Origin: Gemmataceae bacterium
GTDB lineage: Bacteria > Planctomycetota > Planctomycetia > Gemmatales > Gemmataceae
Direction of reading: 5' to 3'
DNA: 64,000 nt
NCBI GenBank assembly: GCA_019636445.1
Contig: JAHBXO010000020.1
Coordinates: 1 to 64,000 of the forward strand
The position numbers and the translations under genes are program-made. Below are positions 25,830 through 35,623 of this stretch, piece after piece; the stretch's first letter is position 1; each line of letters begins with the position of its first letter. A model generated the notes under the pieces. The model did not search any database. It saw nothing but the letters and a program-made list of their open reading frames with translations, and had not been told where the DNA came from.

Positions 25830-26720
25830 ATGACTACCGCCGACGACACTCTGCCGGCCCTGATCGCGGATACGCACCATCAGAACCCTTCGATTCGCCT
25901 GGGCGCCCTGCGTTCGATCACGAAACTCGGTTCTCAGGCCCGCGAGGCTCTTCCAGATTTGACGGAAGCGCTCAACGATTCCGACCCTCGCGTTCGGGAA
26001 GGCGCGGCCCAGGCGATCGGCCAGTTGGGGCGCGACGCGATTCCCGTGCTGGTTCGAATGCTTTCCCATTCGGACAAATACATCCGACGGAATGCCGTCT
26101 GGGGGCTGGGCAAACTGGGGTCCCAAGCGAAAAGCGTCCTCTTCGACCTGTGCAAATCGTTGAAGGATGAAGACGCCCGCACCGCCTCCGGTGCGGCGCA
26201 GGCCCTAGGAAACATGGGCGAGGACGCGGCCACGGCCGTACCCAATCTGGCCGAAGCGATGCGAGGCACCAATATCGTGCTGTGCCGACTGGCCGCCAAA
26301 GCGCTCAGCCAGATCGGTCGGCCGGCCCTCTCGACGTTGATCGTGCACCTGAAGCACCACGATCCGTTCGTCTGTGGCGAGGCCGCTGTCGCCTTGGGTT
26401 GGATGGGTCCGAAGGCCGCTCCTGCGGTCAGTCATCTGATTGATATTCTTCGCAAATCGAAGCCCAAGACCGGCGCGGCGGTGGCGCAGGATCTCATCGG
26501 CCACGCTACGCCGGTAACGCCGATCGCTCCGGTCAACGGAACGACCGGTGAGCAATCGCCGGAGGAAGCGGCTCGCGCCAGCGTCATCACGGCGCTCGGC
26601 CGGATCGGACCGGACGCCATGACCGCCATGCCCTACTTGCAGGACGCCCTGCTCGATCCGGCCGATCCGATCCGCCGAGCGGCCGAGATCGCCATCCGCC
26701 AGGTGCAGGGCGTCGAGTAA
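25830..26720 (+). CDS. HEAT/PBS-lyase repeat protein
   Basis: A 296-residue helical solenoid made of about seven HEAT-type repeats: for example IRLGALRSITKLGSQA, VREGAAQAIGQLGRDA, IRRNAVWGLGKLGSQA, ASGAAQALGNMGEDA and VCGEAAVALGWMGPKA. Such proteins act as scaffolds; no catalytic domain is seen. The ATG at 25830 is preferred because the repeats begin at once; the frame is open further upstream but without homology. No signal peptide. It converges on the zinc-ribbon kinase gene two bases after its stop and is divergent from the sigma-like gene. Confidence 0.82.
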   Translation: MTTADDTLPALIADTHHQNPSIRLGALRSITKLGSQAREALPDLTEALNDSDPRVREGAAQAIGQLGRDAIPVLVRMLSHSDKYIRRNAVWGLGKLGSQAKSVLFDLCKSLKDEDARTASGAAQALGNMGEDAATAVPNLAEAMRGTNIVLCRLAAKALSQIGRPALSTLIVHLKHHDPFVCGEAAVALGWMGPKAAPAVSHLIDILRKSKPKTGAAVAQDLIGHATPVTPIAPVNGTTGEQSPEEAARASVITALGRIGPDAMTAMPYLQDALLDPADPIRRAAEIAIRQVQGVE

Positions 26721-26722
26721 AC

Positions 26723-29572
26723 TCAACTCCGCAAGAATCTCGACACGCCGAGGATCAAAACGGCTCCGATCAGCGTGCTGATCATCCAGGCCTTGATCGG
26801 ATCGGCATCCGGTATGCCGAGCATCGGCCCCATCGATCCGATGACGACGCCGGGTATGGCGACGAGGCTCGGCTTCCAACCGTGATACGCCAAGCCGGTC
26901 AACATCAGCAGGAAGCCGCAGATCGGCGTACCGTAGTGGCTGACGCCCTTGGCGACGCTATCCGGCAGGATCGCCAGCGAGAGCGGCCGCATGACGCCGA
27001 CCGCCTTACCCGCCGTCTTGCCCGCTTCCCCGGCCGCATCCAGCGTCCCCTTCTCCGCCGCCTTCTCCACGACGGCCGCCAGGCCCTTCAATACGTCCCG
27101 GTTCTGGTTCAGCCACAGCAGTCCAACCGCGAACACCGCGGCGCCCACGAGGAAGCGCAGGCGCCGGCCACCCCAATCGTTCAGTAAATGCTTCATTCGC
27201 AAGCTGCGCCGCTTCACGCCCGCGATGTTGTAGCCCTCCGGCGGCTTCCGCGACCTGGCCGCCTTCACGACGGCGCGGAGGTCGACCTTCTTCCCGGCCT
27301 TCTCGGCCGCCTTCACCTCGTTCGCTCCGTCCACCAACGCATCCGCCAACGCCGCGGCCTGATCTTGCGCCTCGCTGGCCGACACGCCTTTCGCCTCGAG
27401 CGCCTTGGCCTGGACTTTCTCCAAGAGACGACGTTCCTTCGCTTCCTGCCGGGCTCGCAGCCGGGCATCGAGGCCCGCGACGATGGGATCCCGCCATGCC
27501 GCAAACGTCCGCGACGATTCCGCGATCGCCCCTTTTCGATATGCCCGCGCCGCGATCTTCGCATCGTAACCGAAGAGCGATTCGTAGAGTTCCTCCCAGT
27601 CGTCGCCAGCGTACTTGCAGACGAACTGCCGCAGGTTTTCCTCGTCCAGCCCCTGCAGGCGCATCGACTTGAACAGCACCTTGGCGTCGTTGATCGGTTC
27701 TTCGCGGGCGGCGTCCTGCGCGCGGTCGGTGAGGAACCAAAGGACGAAGGCGAGGCCGACACCGAGTATCGCGAATCCGAGGAAGTGCCAGAGGATGCCG
27801 AAGATCCAGAGGGCGAGGACGAAGAGGAGCGCGCCGAAGGTCCACTGGATCCAGTCGAAGATCCGGGAACCGAAAATCAGTTCCCGGACTTTTCCGAAGA
27901 CGACGGATTTGGAATAGACGCCGTTGACGACGAAGTACGCGACCGGCGTGGCGATCAGCAGGCCGAGGAAGCCGCCGGCCCACGAGTATGCTCCGGCGAT
28001 CCCGCAGCCGAGGATGCCGACGAGGCAGACAGCCATGAAGCCGAGCGTGGCGAATTTCTTCAACCCGCGCTTCGACGCCCCGTTGAACTTGAGCGTGGCC
28101 TTCTCCAGTTGATCGGCGTGTTCTTCTTTCGGCGTGAATGGCCCCGAATCCTTCACACCGAGATAGCCCTCGAGCGCCGCGATCACCGCGTCCATGTCCG
28201 GGTAGCGGTCGTCCGGGTTCTTCGCCAGCATCTTGAGCAGGATGACCGAGAGCGCCTTTGGAACGCGCTTCACGATCACCTCCGGCGGGACCACCGGATC
28301 GGTCTGGTGCTTGGTCATCACCTCCAGTGCCGTCTTGCCCTGGAACGGCGGCTTGCCCGTCAGCATCACGTAGAGGGAGCAACCGAGCGAATAAATGTCC
28401 GCGCGCTGATCCACGTTCGCGGAGTCCACCGCCTGCTCGGGAGGCATGTACGTCGGCGTGCCCATGACCACGCCCGCTCGCGTCAGTCGTCCGTCGCCGT
28501 CGTCCTCGTCTTCGATCTCCGTGTCGACGTCCGCCTCACTTCCCTTCGCCTGAGCGACTTCGGCGTTGGGCAGTTTGACCAACCCGAGGTCCGCGACCTT
28601 CACGATACCGTCGGTGTTCAACATCAGGTTGTCGGGCTTGATATCCCGGTGCACCATCCCCTGGTTGTGCCCGTATCGCAGCCCGCGTGCCGCCTGCAGG
28701 ATGTATCCGACCGCCTCCTCCGGGTCGAGCTTGCCCTTGTCCTTGATGAGATCCATCAGCGATTGACCGGCGACGAACTCCATGCTGAAGAAGTGCGTGC
28801 CTTTCTCTTCGCCAATGTCGTAGATCTGAACCACGTTGTGGTGCGTGAGCTGCGCCGCCGCGTACGCCTCGCGCGTGAACCGAGCCACGAAGCCCGGGTT
28901 CTGCGAGAGGTTCTTGTGCATGATCTTGATGGCGACCTTGCGATCGAGCGAGACCTGTCGGCCGAGTAGCACGGCCCCCATGCCCCCCTTGCCCAGCACC
29001 TTGATGACCTCGTAGCCGCCCAGCTTGTCCGGGATGTTGCCGAGGTCGGCTTTCGGTTCGGTTTTCTTCACCAGCTTCTTCTTCAGGGCCGGGGGTTCGC
29101 TCGGTTCGAATTGCTGCGTGCCACCGGGCGCATCGTCCTCGTCCACGCCCGACGCCGCGAACGCACCGGTCTTGTCCACGTTGCGCTCCACCTCCGTGAA
29201 CGCCCCGGTCGCGTCCGGGCTTGGCTCGTCGGCCGAATCGAACGCCCCCGTGCGATCCGGCGAGCCCCGATCGACTTCGGTGAAGGCACCGGTCGAATTC
29301 GGATCGCCGGCGCCGGACGGTTCGTAAACATTCGACGGCGGGGCCGCCTCGGTAAAGGCCCCGGTCACATCCGGCCCGGCCTCTGCGACCGTCGGCGCGG
29401 CCTTCGGTGCCGGCTTCTCCGGCAACAACTTCGCCAGAATCGTACCTTCGGCGGAATCCGGTACCGTCAACTGAAACACGATCCCGCACTTCGGGCATTT
29501 CGGTTTGAACTGACCCGGCTTCAGGCCCTTCACATTCAACACGCTACGGCATTTCGGACAGGCGACACTCAT
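26723..29572 (-). CDS. Zinc-ribbon Ser/Thr protein kinase with TGAF repeats and C-terminal membrane helices
   Basis: A 949-residue membrane kinase starting at the ATG at 29572. An N-terminal zinc ribbon has CPKC at 5-8 and CPKC at 26-29. Residues about 68-140 hold five copies of a TGAF(TE) motif spaced irregularly in an acidic, Pro/Ser-rich linker. The kinase domain starts near 185: loop GKGGMGAV, Lys216, HRDIKPDN at 308-315, and DLG instead of DFG at 328-330. The activation segment carries an acidic insertion (about 341-365, EIEDEDDGDG). Beyond 490 there are several membrane helices and long charged helices. The TGAF motifs could be phosphorylation or docking sites; that is inference. Confidence 0.87.
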   Translation of the reverse strand: MSVACPKCRSVLNVKGLKPGQFKPKCPKCGIVFQLTVPDSAEGTILAKLLPEKPAPKAAPTVAEAGPDVTGAFTEAAPPSNVYEPSGAGDPNSTGAFTEVDRGSPDRTGAFDSADEPSPDATGAFTEVERNVDKTGAFAASGVDEDDAPGGTQQFEPSEPPALKKKLVKKTEPKADLGNIPDKLGGYEVIKVLGKGGMGAVLLGRQVSLDRKVAIKIMHKNLSQNPGFVARFTREAYAAAQLTHHNVVQIYDIGEEKGTHFFSMEFVAGQSLMDLIKDKGKLDPEEAVGYILQAARGLRYGHNQGMVHRDIKPDNLMLNTDGIVKVADLGLVKLPNAEVAQAKGSEADVDTEIEDEDDGDGRLTRAGVVMGTPTYMPPEQAVDSANVDQRADIYSLGCSLYVMLTGKPPFQGKTALEVMTKHQTDPVVPPEVIVKRVPKALSVILLKMLAKNPDDRYPDMDAVIAALEGYLGVKDSGPFTPKEEHADQLEKATLKFNGASKRGLKKFATLGFMAVCLVGILGCGIAGAYSWAGGFLGLLIATPVAYFVVNGVYSKSVVFGKVRELIFGSRIFDWIQWTFGALLFVLALWIFGILWHFLGFAILGVGLAFVLWFLTDRAQDAAREEPINDAKVLFKSMRLQGLDEENLRQFVCKYAGDDWEELYESLFGYDAKIAARAYRKGAIAESSRTFAAWRDPIVAGLDARLRARQEAKERRLLEKVQAKALEAKGVSASEAQDQAAALADALVDGANEVKAAEKAGKKVDLRAVVKAARSRKPPEGYNIAGVKRRSLRMKHLLNDWGGRRLRFLVGAAVFAVGLLWLNQNRDVLKGLAAVVEKAAEKGTLDAAGEAGKTAGKAVGVMRPLSLAILPDSVAKGVSHYGTPICGFLLMLTGLAYHGWKPSLVAIPGVVIGSMGPMLGIPDADPIKAWMISTLIGAVLILGVSRFLRS

Positions 29573-29775
29573 GGCGGATGAATCCCTGACGGCGGCCCAC
29601 GCACACGACGGCTCCGATGAACGATGAATAAACGAAACCGTTGGCCGGGGCTTGGCCGGAGGCGATTGTACCGGGGACGACTGGCCGACGAAAGCAATCG
29701 ACCACGATGACACGCGATTTTCATGAACAACACGGCTAGACTGTACGCATCGTCGCACCCCTCGGAAGTCCGCCG

Positions 29776-32460
29776 ATGAAACGATTGCTCATCGCCGCTA
29801 TGCTCGCGATCCTGGCCAGGCCGGCACTCGCCGAACCTCCGCTCAAGGTTCCGCCCGGCTTCACGATCGAAAAGGTCGCCGGTCCACCGCTCGTGAAGTA
29901 TCCCGTGGCGATGGACTTCGACGACAAGGGCCGGCTCTACGTCACTGAAATGGCCGGGCCGATCTCGCGCGAAGACGTGGCGGCGCAGAAGCCGCTGCAC
30001 CGGATCGTGCGGCTCGAAGACACCGACGGCGATGGCAAGTACGACAAGGCGATCACGTACGCCGACGGGCTGCCCTTCCCCGAAGGGATCATGTTCCTCA
30101 ATGGCAGTATCTACTCCGCCTGTCCGCCGAAGATCTGGAAGTTCACCGACACCGACGGCGATGGCAAATCGGACCGGCGCGAAGTCTGGTTCGACGGCAA
30201 GACGCTCACCGGATGCGCCAACGACATGCACGGACCATTCAAGGGGCCGGACGGCTACATCTACTGGACGAAGGGCGCCTTCGCGAAGCAGGAGATGACG
30301 CTCGGCAACGGAAAGCCCTTCACCACGCGAGCCTCGCACGTCTTCCGCGCCAAGCCCGACGGCAGCGGCCTCGAAGTGATGATGACCGGCGGTATGGACA
30401 ACCCCGTCGGCCTCGCGTTCACCTCCACCGGCGACATCATCGTCAGCAACACGTTCCTCCAGCACCCCGCCGACGGCAAACGCGACGGCCTCATCCACGC
30501 CGTCCCCGGCGGCGTCTGGGGCAAGGACCACGACCCGATCTACGAGCACCCGTGGACTTCGCCCAAGACGATGCCGATCCTCACGCACATGGGACCTGCC
30601 GCCCCGGCGGGAATCAACCGCTACGACTCGAACGCCTTCGGCGAGGACTATCGCGGCAACCTGTTCTGTTCGCAGTTCAACCTCAGGAAGATCAGCCGGC
30701 ACATCATGGTCCCGAAGGGGTCGACGTACGAGACGAAGGACAGCGACTTCGTCTGGAGCGACGACCCGGACTTCCACCCGACCGACGTGCGCGAAGCGCC
30801 GGACGGCTCGCTGCTCGTCATCGACACCGGCGGCTGGTACAAGCTCTGCTGCCCAAGTTCGCAACTCGTGAAGGCAGAGGCGTTCGGCGGGATCTATCGC
30901 GTTCGGAAAATGGGAGCCGAGGCGAAGGCGACCAGACGAACCGAACCGACGATCCCAGTCGAACACGAACAGCGCCGCTGGGCCGAGCAAGCCACGCGGA
31001 CCGGCATCCCGCGACTGCTGGAACTGGCTGGCACCGCGACCGATCAACACCTGGACCATACCGCGACGTTCGCCCTGATTCGCATTGGCGACTTCGACGC
31101 GACGCAACGCGGGCTGACATCGGCGAATCCGCGAACCAAGAGGGCCGTACTGGCAGCGCTCGACGCGATCGACCCAAAGCGGCTGAAGACTTCCGAGGTG
31201 CTTCCTTATCTGACCAGTGAATTGGAGCCGCTGCGCGAGACGGCATGGTGGATCGCAGCGAAGCACCCCGAATGGGGCGGCGAACTCGTCGGCCACTTCC
31301 GCGAACGGTTGGCGGCGAAGCTCTCCGACGCCGAGCGCGAGGAGTTGACGAACCGGCTCGCGAAGTTCGCGAAGAACGAGGCCGTGCAGGCGCTGCTCGC
31401 CGAGTCGGCCGCGAATCCGATCGCACTCAAGGCGATGGCGCGGGCCGGCCTGAAGACCGTTCCGTCCAACTGGCCCCCCGCGCTGGCAAAGGAAGTCGGC
31501 GGCCCGCGGCCGCTTGAAGCGCTCGCGACCGTGCGGGCGCTGCCATTCAAGACTTTTGGCCGCTCGCTCGCCGACGCCATCGCCGGCATCGCCGGCGATC
31601 CGAAGCGTTCCATCGACGAACGCCTCGCGGCGCTGGGTGTCTTCCCGGACTGGGCTGATGCGAAGGAGAACTTTCCTTTCGTCTTAAGCGAACTGAAGAC
31701 CGGTCATCGCGCAGCCGCCGCGGACATCCTCGCACGTGGTTTGTCGTCGCCGGAACGGCTCCAACAACTCACGGCGGTTCTACCCGTCGTTGGCCCCGTC
31801 GAAATTGCCAAACTCCTTCCGGCCTTCACGAAATCGCAGGATGAATCCGTCGGCCTCGCGCTCGTGGCGGCGCTGAACGAGCCGAAGGTGCGGGCCGCGA
31901 TCCGTACCGAACAGGTGAAGCCGATCCTCGACAAGTACCCCGCGAAGGTGAAGGAGGAAGCCGCGAAGCTGTACGCGATCCTCGATGCTGAGATCGCCAA
32001 ACAGCGCGAGAAACTGGAGGCGCTGATCAAGGAACTGCCGACCGGCGACGTCGGACGCGGGCACAAGGTCTTCAACGGCGTGAAGGCCGCGTGCGCCACC
32101 TGCCACAAGATCGGTTACGTCGGCGGCGTGGTTGGCCCAGACCTCACGCGCATCGGCTCGATCCGCACCGAGCGCGACCTGCTGGAGTCGATTGTCTTCC
32201 CGAGCCTCAGCTTCGTCCGCAGCTACGAACCGGTGCGTGTCGACACGCTCGACGGCCGGCAGTTCAACGGCATCCTGAAGAAGGACGCCCCCGACGAGAT
32301 CGTCCTCGTCGTCGACGCGACAAAGGAGGAGCGGATCGCAAGGGACAACATCGAATCGTTGAAGCCCGGCACGGTGTCGGTGATGCCGGCGGGCCTGGAC
32401 CAACAGTTGACGAAGCAGGATCTGGCCGACCTAGTGGCGTTCCTGAGGGCTGCGAAATGA
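29776..32460 (+). CDS. PVC-type membrane-bound dehydrogenase with C-terminal cytochrome c
   Basis: An exported 894-residue redox protein of a kind typical of planctomycetes and verrucomicrobia. A signal peptide (MKRLLIAAMLAILARPALA) is followed by a beta-propeller dehydrogenase domain at about 25-380 (GFTIEKVAGPPLVKYPVAMDFD, TDTDGDGKSD, GGMDNPVGLAFTSTGDI, DVREAPDGSLLVIDTGGW). HEAT-like helices run to about 750, and a cytochrome c domain has the haem motif C773-A-T-C-H777 with a GPDLTRIGS ligand region. It probably oxidises a sugar or alcohol outside the cytoplasmic membrane and passes electrons to the haem. The stop overlaps the ATG of the Rid gene. Confidence 0.88.
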   Translation: MKRLLIAAMLAILARPALAEPPLKVPPGFTIEKVAGPPLVKYPVAMDFDDKGRLYVTEMAGPISREDVAAQKPLHRIVRLEDTDGDGKYDKAITYADGLPFPEGIMFLNGSIYSACPPKIWKFTDTDGDGKSDRREVWFDGKTLTGCANDMHGPFKGPDGYIYWTKGAFAKQEMTLGNGKPFTTRASHVFRAKPDGSGLEVMMTGGMDNPVGLAFTSTGDIIVSNTFLQHPADGKRDGLIHAVPGGVWGKDHDPIYEHPWTSPKTMPILTHMGPAAPAGINRYDSNAFGEDYRGNLFCSQFNLRKISRHIMVPKGSTYETKDSDFVWSDDPDFHPTDVREAPDGSLLVIDTGGWYKLCCPSSQLVKAEAFGGIYRVRKMGAEAKATRRTEPTIPVEHEQRRWAEQATRTGIPRLLELAGTATDQHLDHTATFALIRIGDFDATQRGLTSANPRTKRAVLAALDAIDPKRLKTSEVLPYLTSELEPLRETAWWIAAKHPEWGGELVGHFRERLAAKLSDAEREELTNRLAKFAKNEAVQALLAESAANPIALKAMARAGLKTVPSNWPPALAKEVGGPRPLEALATVRALPFKTFGRSLADAIAGIAGDPKRSIDERLAALGVFPDWADAKENFPFVLSELKTGHRAAAADILARGLSSPERLQQLTAVLPVVGPVEIAKLLPAFTKSQDESVGLALVAALNEPKVRAAIRTEQVKPILDKYPAKVKEEAAKLYAILDAEIAKQREKLEALIKELPTGDVGRGHKVFNGVKAACATCHKIGYVGGVVGPDLTRIGSIRTERDLLESIVFPSLSFVRSYEPVRVDTLDGRQFNGILKKDAPDEIVLVVDATKEERIARDNIESLKPGTVSVMPAGLDQQLTKQDLADLVAFLRAAK

Positions 32461-33536
32461 GGGCATCGATCGCATTTTTCATTGTCTCGCTGTCGGCTCC
32501 GAGCGCCGCGACGGCGCCGCCGAAGTACATCGCCAACGCGGACGGCACGACCGCGGCCGTGATCGTCGAGGAGGAGCCTCTCATTCACGGCCCGCAGGTC
32601 TTCCCGGAAGACCTGGAATCTTCCTTGAAGAAGATCCCCAAGAATATCCATCCCGTAAAACTGAATGTCGTCGCGGTCGATCAAACCTCAGCCGACGAGG
32701 TCCGCGCGATCGTCCGCCGGGCGTTTCCCGAGAATGCGCCGGCCACTTCGTTCGTCGTCGGCAAACTCGCGAAACCGGGCGCGAAATACGCCATGGACAT
32801 GGTCTCGGCCGGACGGGGAACTCCAACCGGGTTCAGTGCAGAACGAACGTTGAACGTCAGTCCCCGATTGTACATTTCGGGCCAAGCGGAGAATGGCGGA
32901 ACGCCGGCGGAAGCGGCGAGAAAGACGCTGGCCAGCCTGTTGAAGACGCTCAAATGGCTGGGCTGCCAGTCTTACAACACCGTGCAATGCAAAGTCTTCC
33001 TCAAACCCATCAGCGCCGCCCCGGATGTCCGCAAGGAGTTTGAAATCGCCTTTGGTAATGACAAAGTGCCGCCATTAGTCTTCGTGGAGTGGGAATCGAC
33101 GCTACCCATCGAGATCGAATTGATCGCGAGCGATCGACCCAATCGAAACGCCAATCCACCGGCCGTCGAATACTTGACTCCGCCGGGGATGACCGAATCG
33201 CCCGTATATTGCCGTGTCGCACGGGTGAATGCCCGAAACGCGATCTACGTTTCCAGCTTGTACTCGGAGAAAAAAGGCACGGGTGCGGAGGAAGTGGAAA
33301 GCGTCTTCGCCCAACTGCAGGACACCTTGAAGAAGTCCGGCAGCGATCTGAAGCACCTCGCGAAGGCGACGTATTACGTCTCCGGCGACGATGCGAGCAA
33401 GCAACTCAACGTCCTGAGGCCGAAGTTCTACGACCCGAAGCGCCCGCCCGCGGCATCGAAGGCGACGGTGAGCGGCGTCGGGATGAAGGACCGCACGCTC
33501 ACGATGGACATGATCGCGGTGAAGGCACGCGAGTAG
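32457..33536 (+). CDS. Exported Rid-family (YjgF/UK114-like) protein
   Basis: A 359-residue protein with a signal-like start (MRASIAFFIVSLSAPSAATA) and at least two Rid-type segments: LYISGQAENGGTPAEAARKTLASLLKTLKWLG followed by a VQCKVFL strand at about 140-180, and AIYVSSLYSEKKGTGAEEVESVFAQLQDTLKKSGSDLKHLAKATYYV at about 265-315. RidA enzymes deaminate reactive enamines in the cytoplasm; an exported form is unusual. The catalytic Arg of RidA is not evident, so activity is uncertain. The ATG overlaps the stop of the PVC dehydrogenase gene, implying joint expression. Confidence 0.75.
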   Translation: MRASIAFFIVSLSAPSAATAPPKYIANADGTTAAVIVEEEPLIHGPQVFPEDLESSLKKIPKNIHPVKLNVVAVDQTSADEVRAIVRRAFPENAPATSFVVGKLAKPGAKYAMDMVSAGRGTPTGFSAERTLNVSPRLYISGQAENGGTPAEAARKTLASLLKTLKWLGCQSYNTVQCKVFLKPISAAPDVRKEFEIAFGNDKVPPLVFVEWESTLPIEIELIASDRPNRNANPPAVEYLTPPGMTESPVYCRVARVNARNAIYVSSLYSEKKGTGAEEVESVFAQLQDTLKKSGSDLKHLAKATYYVSGDDASKQLNVLRPKFYDPKRPPAASKATVSGVGMKDRTLTMDMIAVKARE

Positions 33537-33543
33537 AACTCCC

Positions 33544-33597
33544 AGCCTGGAGCGCGAGCGACGGGCGAAGCTTCGCCCATCGCTCGCGCTCCGGGCT
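33544..33597. terminator. Long GC-rich hairpin between convergent genes
   Basis: A near-perfect inverted repeat from AGCC at 33544 to GGCT at 33597, with three mismatched positions and almost no loop. It sits between the Rid gene stop (33536) and the dehydratase stop (33604), so it suits a bidirectional terminator. Its composition and the AGCC/GGCT ends resemble the hairpin at 41192-41251. Confidence 0.7.
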
Positions 33598-33603
33598 GCG
33601 CAT

Positions 33604-35517
33604 TCACATCAATCGTTTCGTAATCATGTCCACATCAAACACGCAGCCGCCCCAGACGCCGCCGCTGGCGTTCTGGAGTGCGGCCCACAGTTTCGTGTCG
33701 GCCGGCAACTGCGGGTCCGCCCGCAGGTCCTCGCGCGGCGGGCGAGACGCCAGATCCACATTCAAGACGTTCACACTACCTTCCAGTTTGTTGCGGTCGA
33801 TGACGATCTCGACCGTATCGCCGTCACGCAGCTTGCCGATCGGCCCGCCGGCCAGCGCCTCCGGCGAGACGTGGCCGATGCAGGCCCCGGTGCTTACGCC
33901 GCTGAAGCGGGCATCCGTCAGCACCGCAACGTGCTTGCCCCACGAGAGGTGCTTGAGCGCGCTGGTGATCTGGTAGATCTCCTCCATGCCGCTGCCCATC
34001 GGCCCGCGACAGCAGAGCACGAGCACGTCTCCGGCCTTCAACCGCCCTTCCTTGATCGCGGCGATGGCGGCTTTCTCGTTCGTGAACACCTTGGCCGGCC
34101 CCGTCTTGCGGTATACGCCGTCGGCGTCGACGACGCTCGGATCTATGGACGTGGACTTGATGACGCTTCCCTCCGGGCAGAGGTTGCCGCGTGGGAAGGT
34201 CAGCGCGCTCGTCAGGCCGCGAGCCTTCGCCTGCGCCGGCGACATGATGACGGTCTCGGGATCGACCTTGTCTCGCGATTGGAGGATGTCACGGACGCGC
34301 TTCCGGCGTTCGGACGTCTCCCACCAGTCGAGAACCCTGTCGAGCGGTTCGCCCGTCACGGAGAGCGCGTCTAGTTCGAGGAGGTTCATCCGGCGCAGGT
34401 GCAGCATCACTTCCGGCACGCCGCCGGCGAGGAAGACGCGGATCGTCGGATGGCCGATCGGGCCGTTCGGCAGTGCATCCACGAGGCGCGGCACGGCGCG
34501 GCAATAGTGCGTCCAGTCCTCGATGGTCGGCCGCTTCAGCCCGGCGTGATAGGCGATGGCCGGCGTATGCAGGAGTAGGTTCGTGCTACCGCCGAAGGCC
34601 GCGAAGACGGCAAGCGCATTCTTGATCGACTTGTCCGTCAGGATGTCCTTTGTGGTCAACTTCTTCGACGAGAGATTGACGAGAGCCTTGGCGGAACGCC
34701 GGGCCATGTCGAGCCAGATCGGCTGGCCCGAGGGCGCGAGCGCCGAGTGCGGCAGGCTCAGGCCCAATGCCTCGCCGACGACCTGCGACGTCGCGGCCGT
34801 GCCGAGAAACTGGCAGCCGCCGCCAGGTGAGGCACAAGCATGACAGCCGGCCTCGGCCGCTTCTTCCAGCGTAATCTCACCGTGGGCGTAGCGGGCGCCG
34901 ATGGTTTGAACTTTGCCGGTGTCCTCGGTCCCGGTTTCCCCCGCGAGCATGACGCCTCCCGGCACGAGCACCGCCGGCAGGTCGCGTTGGCTGGCGAGCG
35001 CCATCATCATCGCGGGCAGTCCCTTATCGCAAGTCGCGACTCCAAGCACACCGGCGCGCGTCGGCAGGCTGCGCATCAATCGCCGCAGCACGGCCGAGGC
35101 GTCGTTGCGGTACGGCAGGCTGTCGAACATGCCGGGGGTACCCTGCGTGCGACCGTCGCACGGGTCGGTGACGGCCCCCGCGAACGGGATCGTCTTCTGC
35201 CGCTGAAACTCCTCCGCCGCCGCCTTCACGAGCAGGCCGACTTCCCAGTGCCCGCTGTGGAAGCCGAGCGCCACCGGCGACCCGTCGTCGGCACGCAACC
35301 CGCCGTGGGTGCTGAGGATGAGATATTCCTTGCGCCCAAGCAGTTGCGGGTTCAGCCCCATGCCGACGTTCTGCGTCCAGCCGAAGAGATCGCCGGAGGG
35401 AGAATGCCGCAGGAGATCGTCCGTCAGCGGCAGCGCCCCGGCCGGGCCGCGCGTGGTGGACACGAGTTGATAGACGGCATCGTCGGTCGTTTCGACGAGT
35501 TCGGAGAAGGCGGGCAT
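33604..35517 (-). CDS. IlvD/Edd-family dehydratase, YjhG/YagF (D-xylonate dehydratase) type
   Basis: An iron-sulfur dehydratase converting an aldonic acid to a 2-keto-3-deoxy acid; YjhG and YagF of E. coli act on D-xylonate. Blocks that match YjhG almost word for word are GDLFGWTQNVGMG, SDPCDGR-like TDPCDGRTQGTPGMFDSLPYRNDAS, GVATCDKGLPAMMMALA, ASPGGGCQFLGTAATSQVV and LTDARFSGVSTGACIGHVSPEAL. The FeS-cluster cysteines are in DPCDGR, TCDKG and GGGCQF. The ATG at 35517 gives 637 residues; a TTG four codons earlier is also open. Cytoplasmic. It is a single-gene unit, divergent from the aldose epimerase gene. Confidence 0.93.
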   Translation of the reverse strand: MPAFSELVETTDDAVYQLVSTTRGPAGALPLTDDLLRHSPSGDLFGWTQNVGMGLNPQLLGRKEYLILSTHGGLRADDGSPVALGFHSGHWEVGLLVKAAAEEFQRQKTIPFAGAVTDPCDGRTQGTPGMFDSLPYRNDASAVLRRLMRSLPTRAGVLGVATCDKGLPAMMMALASQRDLPAVLVPGGVMLAGETGTEDTGKVQTIGARYAHGEITLEEAAEAGCHACASPGGGCQFLGTAATSQVVGEALGLSLPHSALAPSGQPIWLDMARRSAKALVNLSSKKLTTKDILTDKSIKNALAVFAAFGGSTNLLLHTPAIAYHAGLKRPTIEDWTHYCRAVPRLVDALPNGPIGHPTIRVFLAGGVPEVMLHLRRMNLLELDALSVTGEPLDRVLDWWETSERRKRVRDILQSRDKVDPETVIMSPAQAKARGLTSALTFPRGNLCPEGSVIKSTSIDPSVVDADGVYRKTGPAKVFTNEKAAIAAIKEGRLKAGDVLVLCCRGPMGSGMEEIYQITSALKHLSWGKHVAVLTDARFSGVSTGACIGHVSPEALAGGPIGKLRDGDTVEIVIDRNKLEGSVNVLNVDLASRPPREDLRADPQLPADTKLWAALQNASGGVWGGCVFDVDMITKRLM

Positions 35518-35623
35518 CGTGTGTTCCAATCGGATGGATCGGGTGATTGTAGGCGATCCGCTCGCCGCATCGAAGACCCGCCGCTAGCATGTCTTCGCAA
35601 CCCTTTTCTCAGGAATCCGGATT

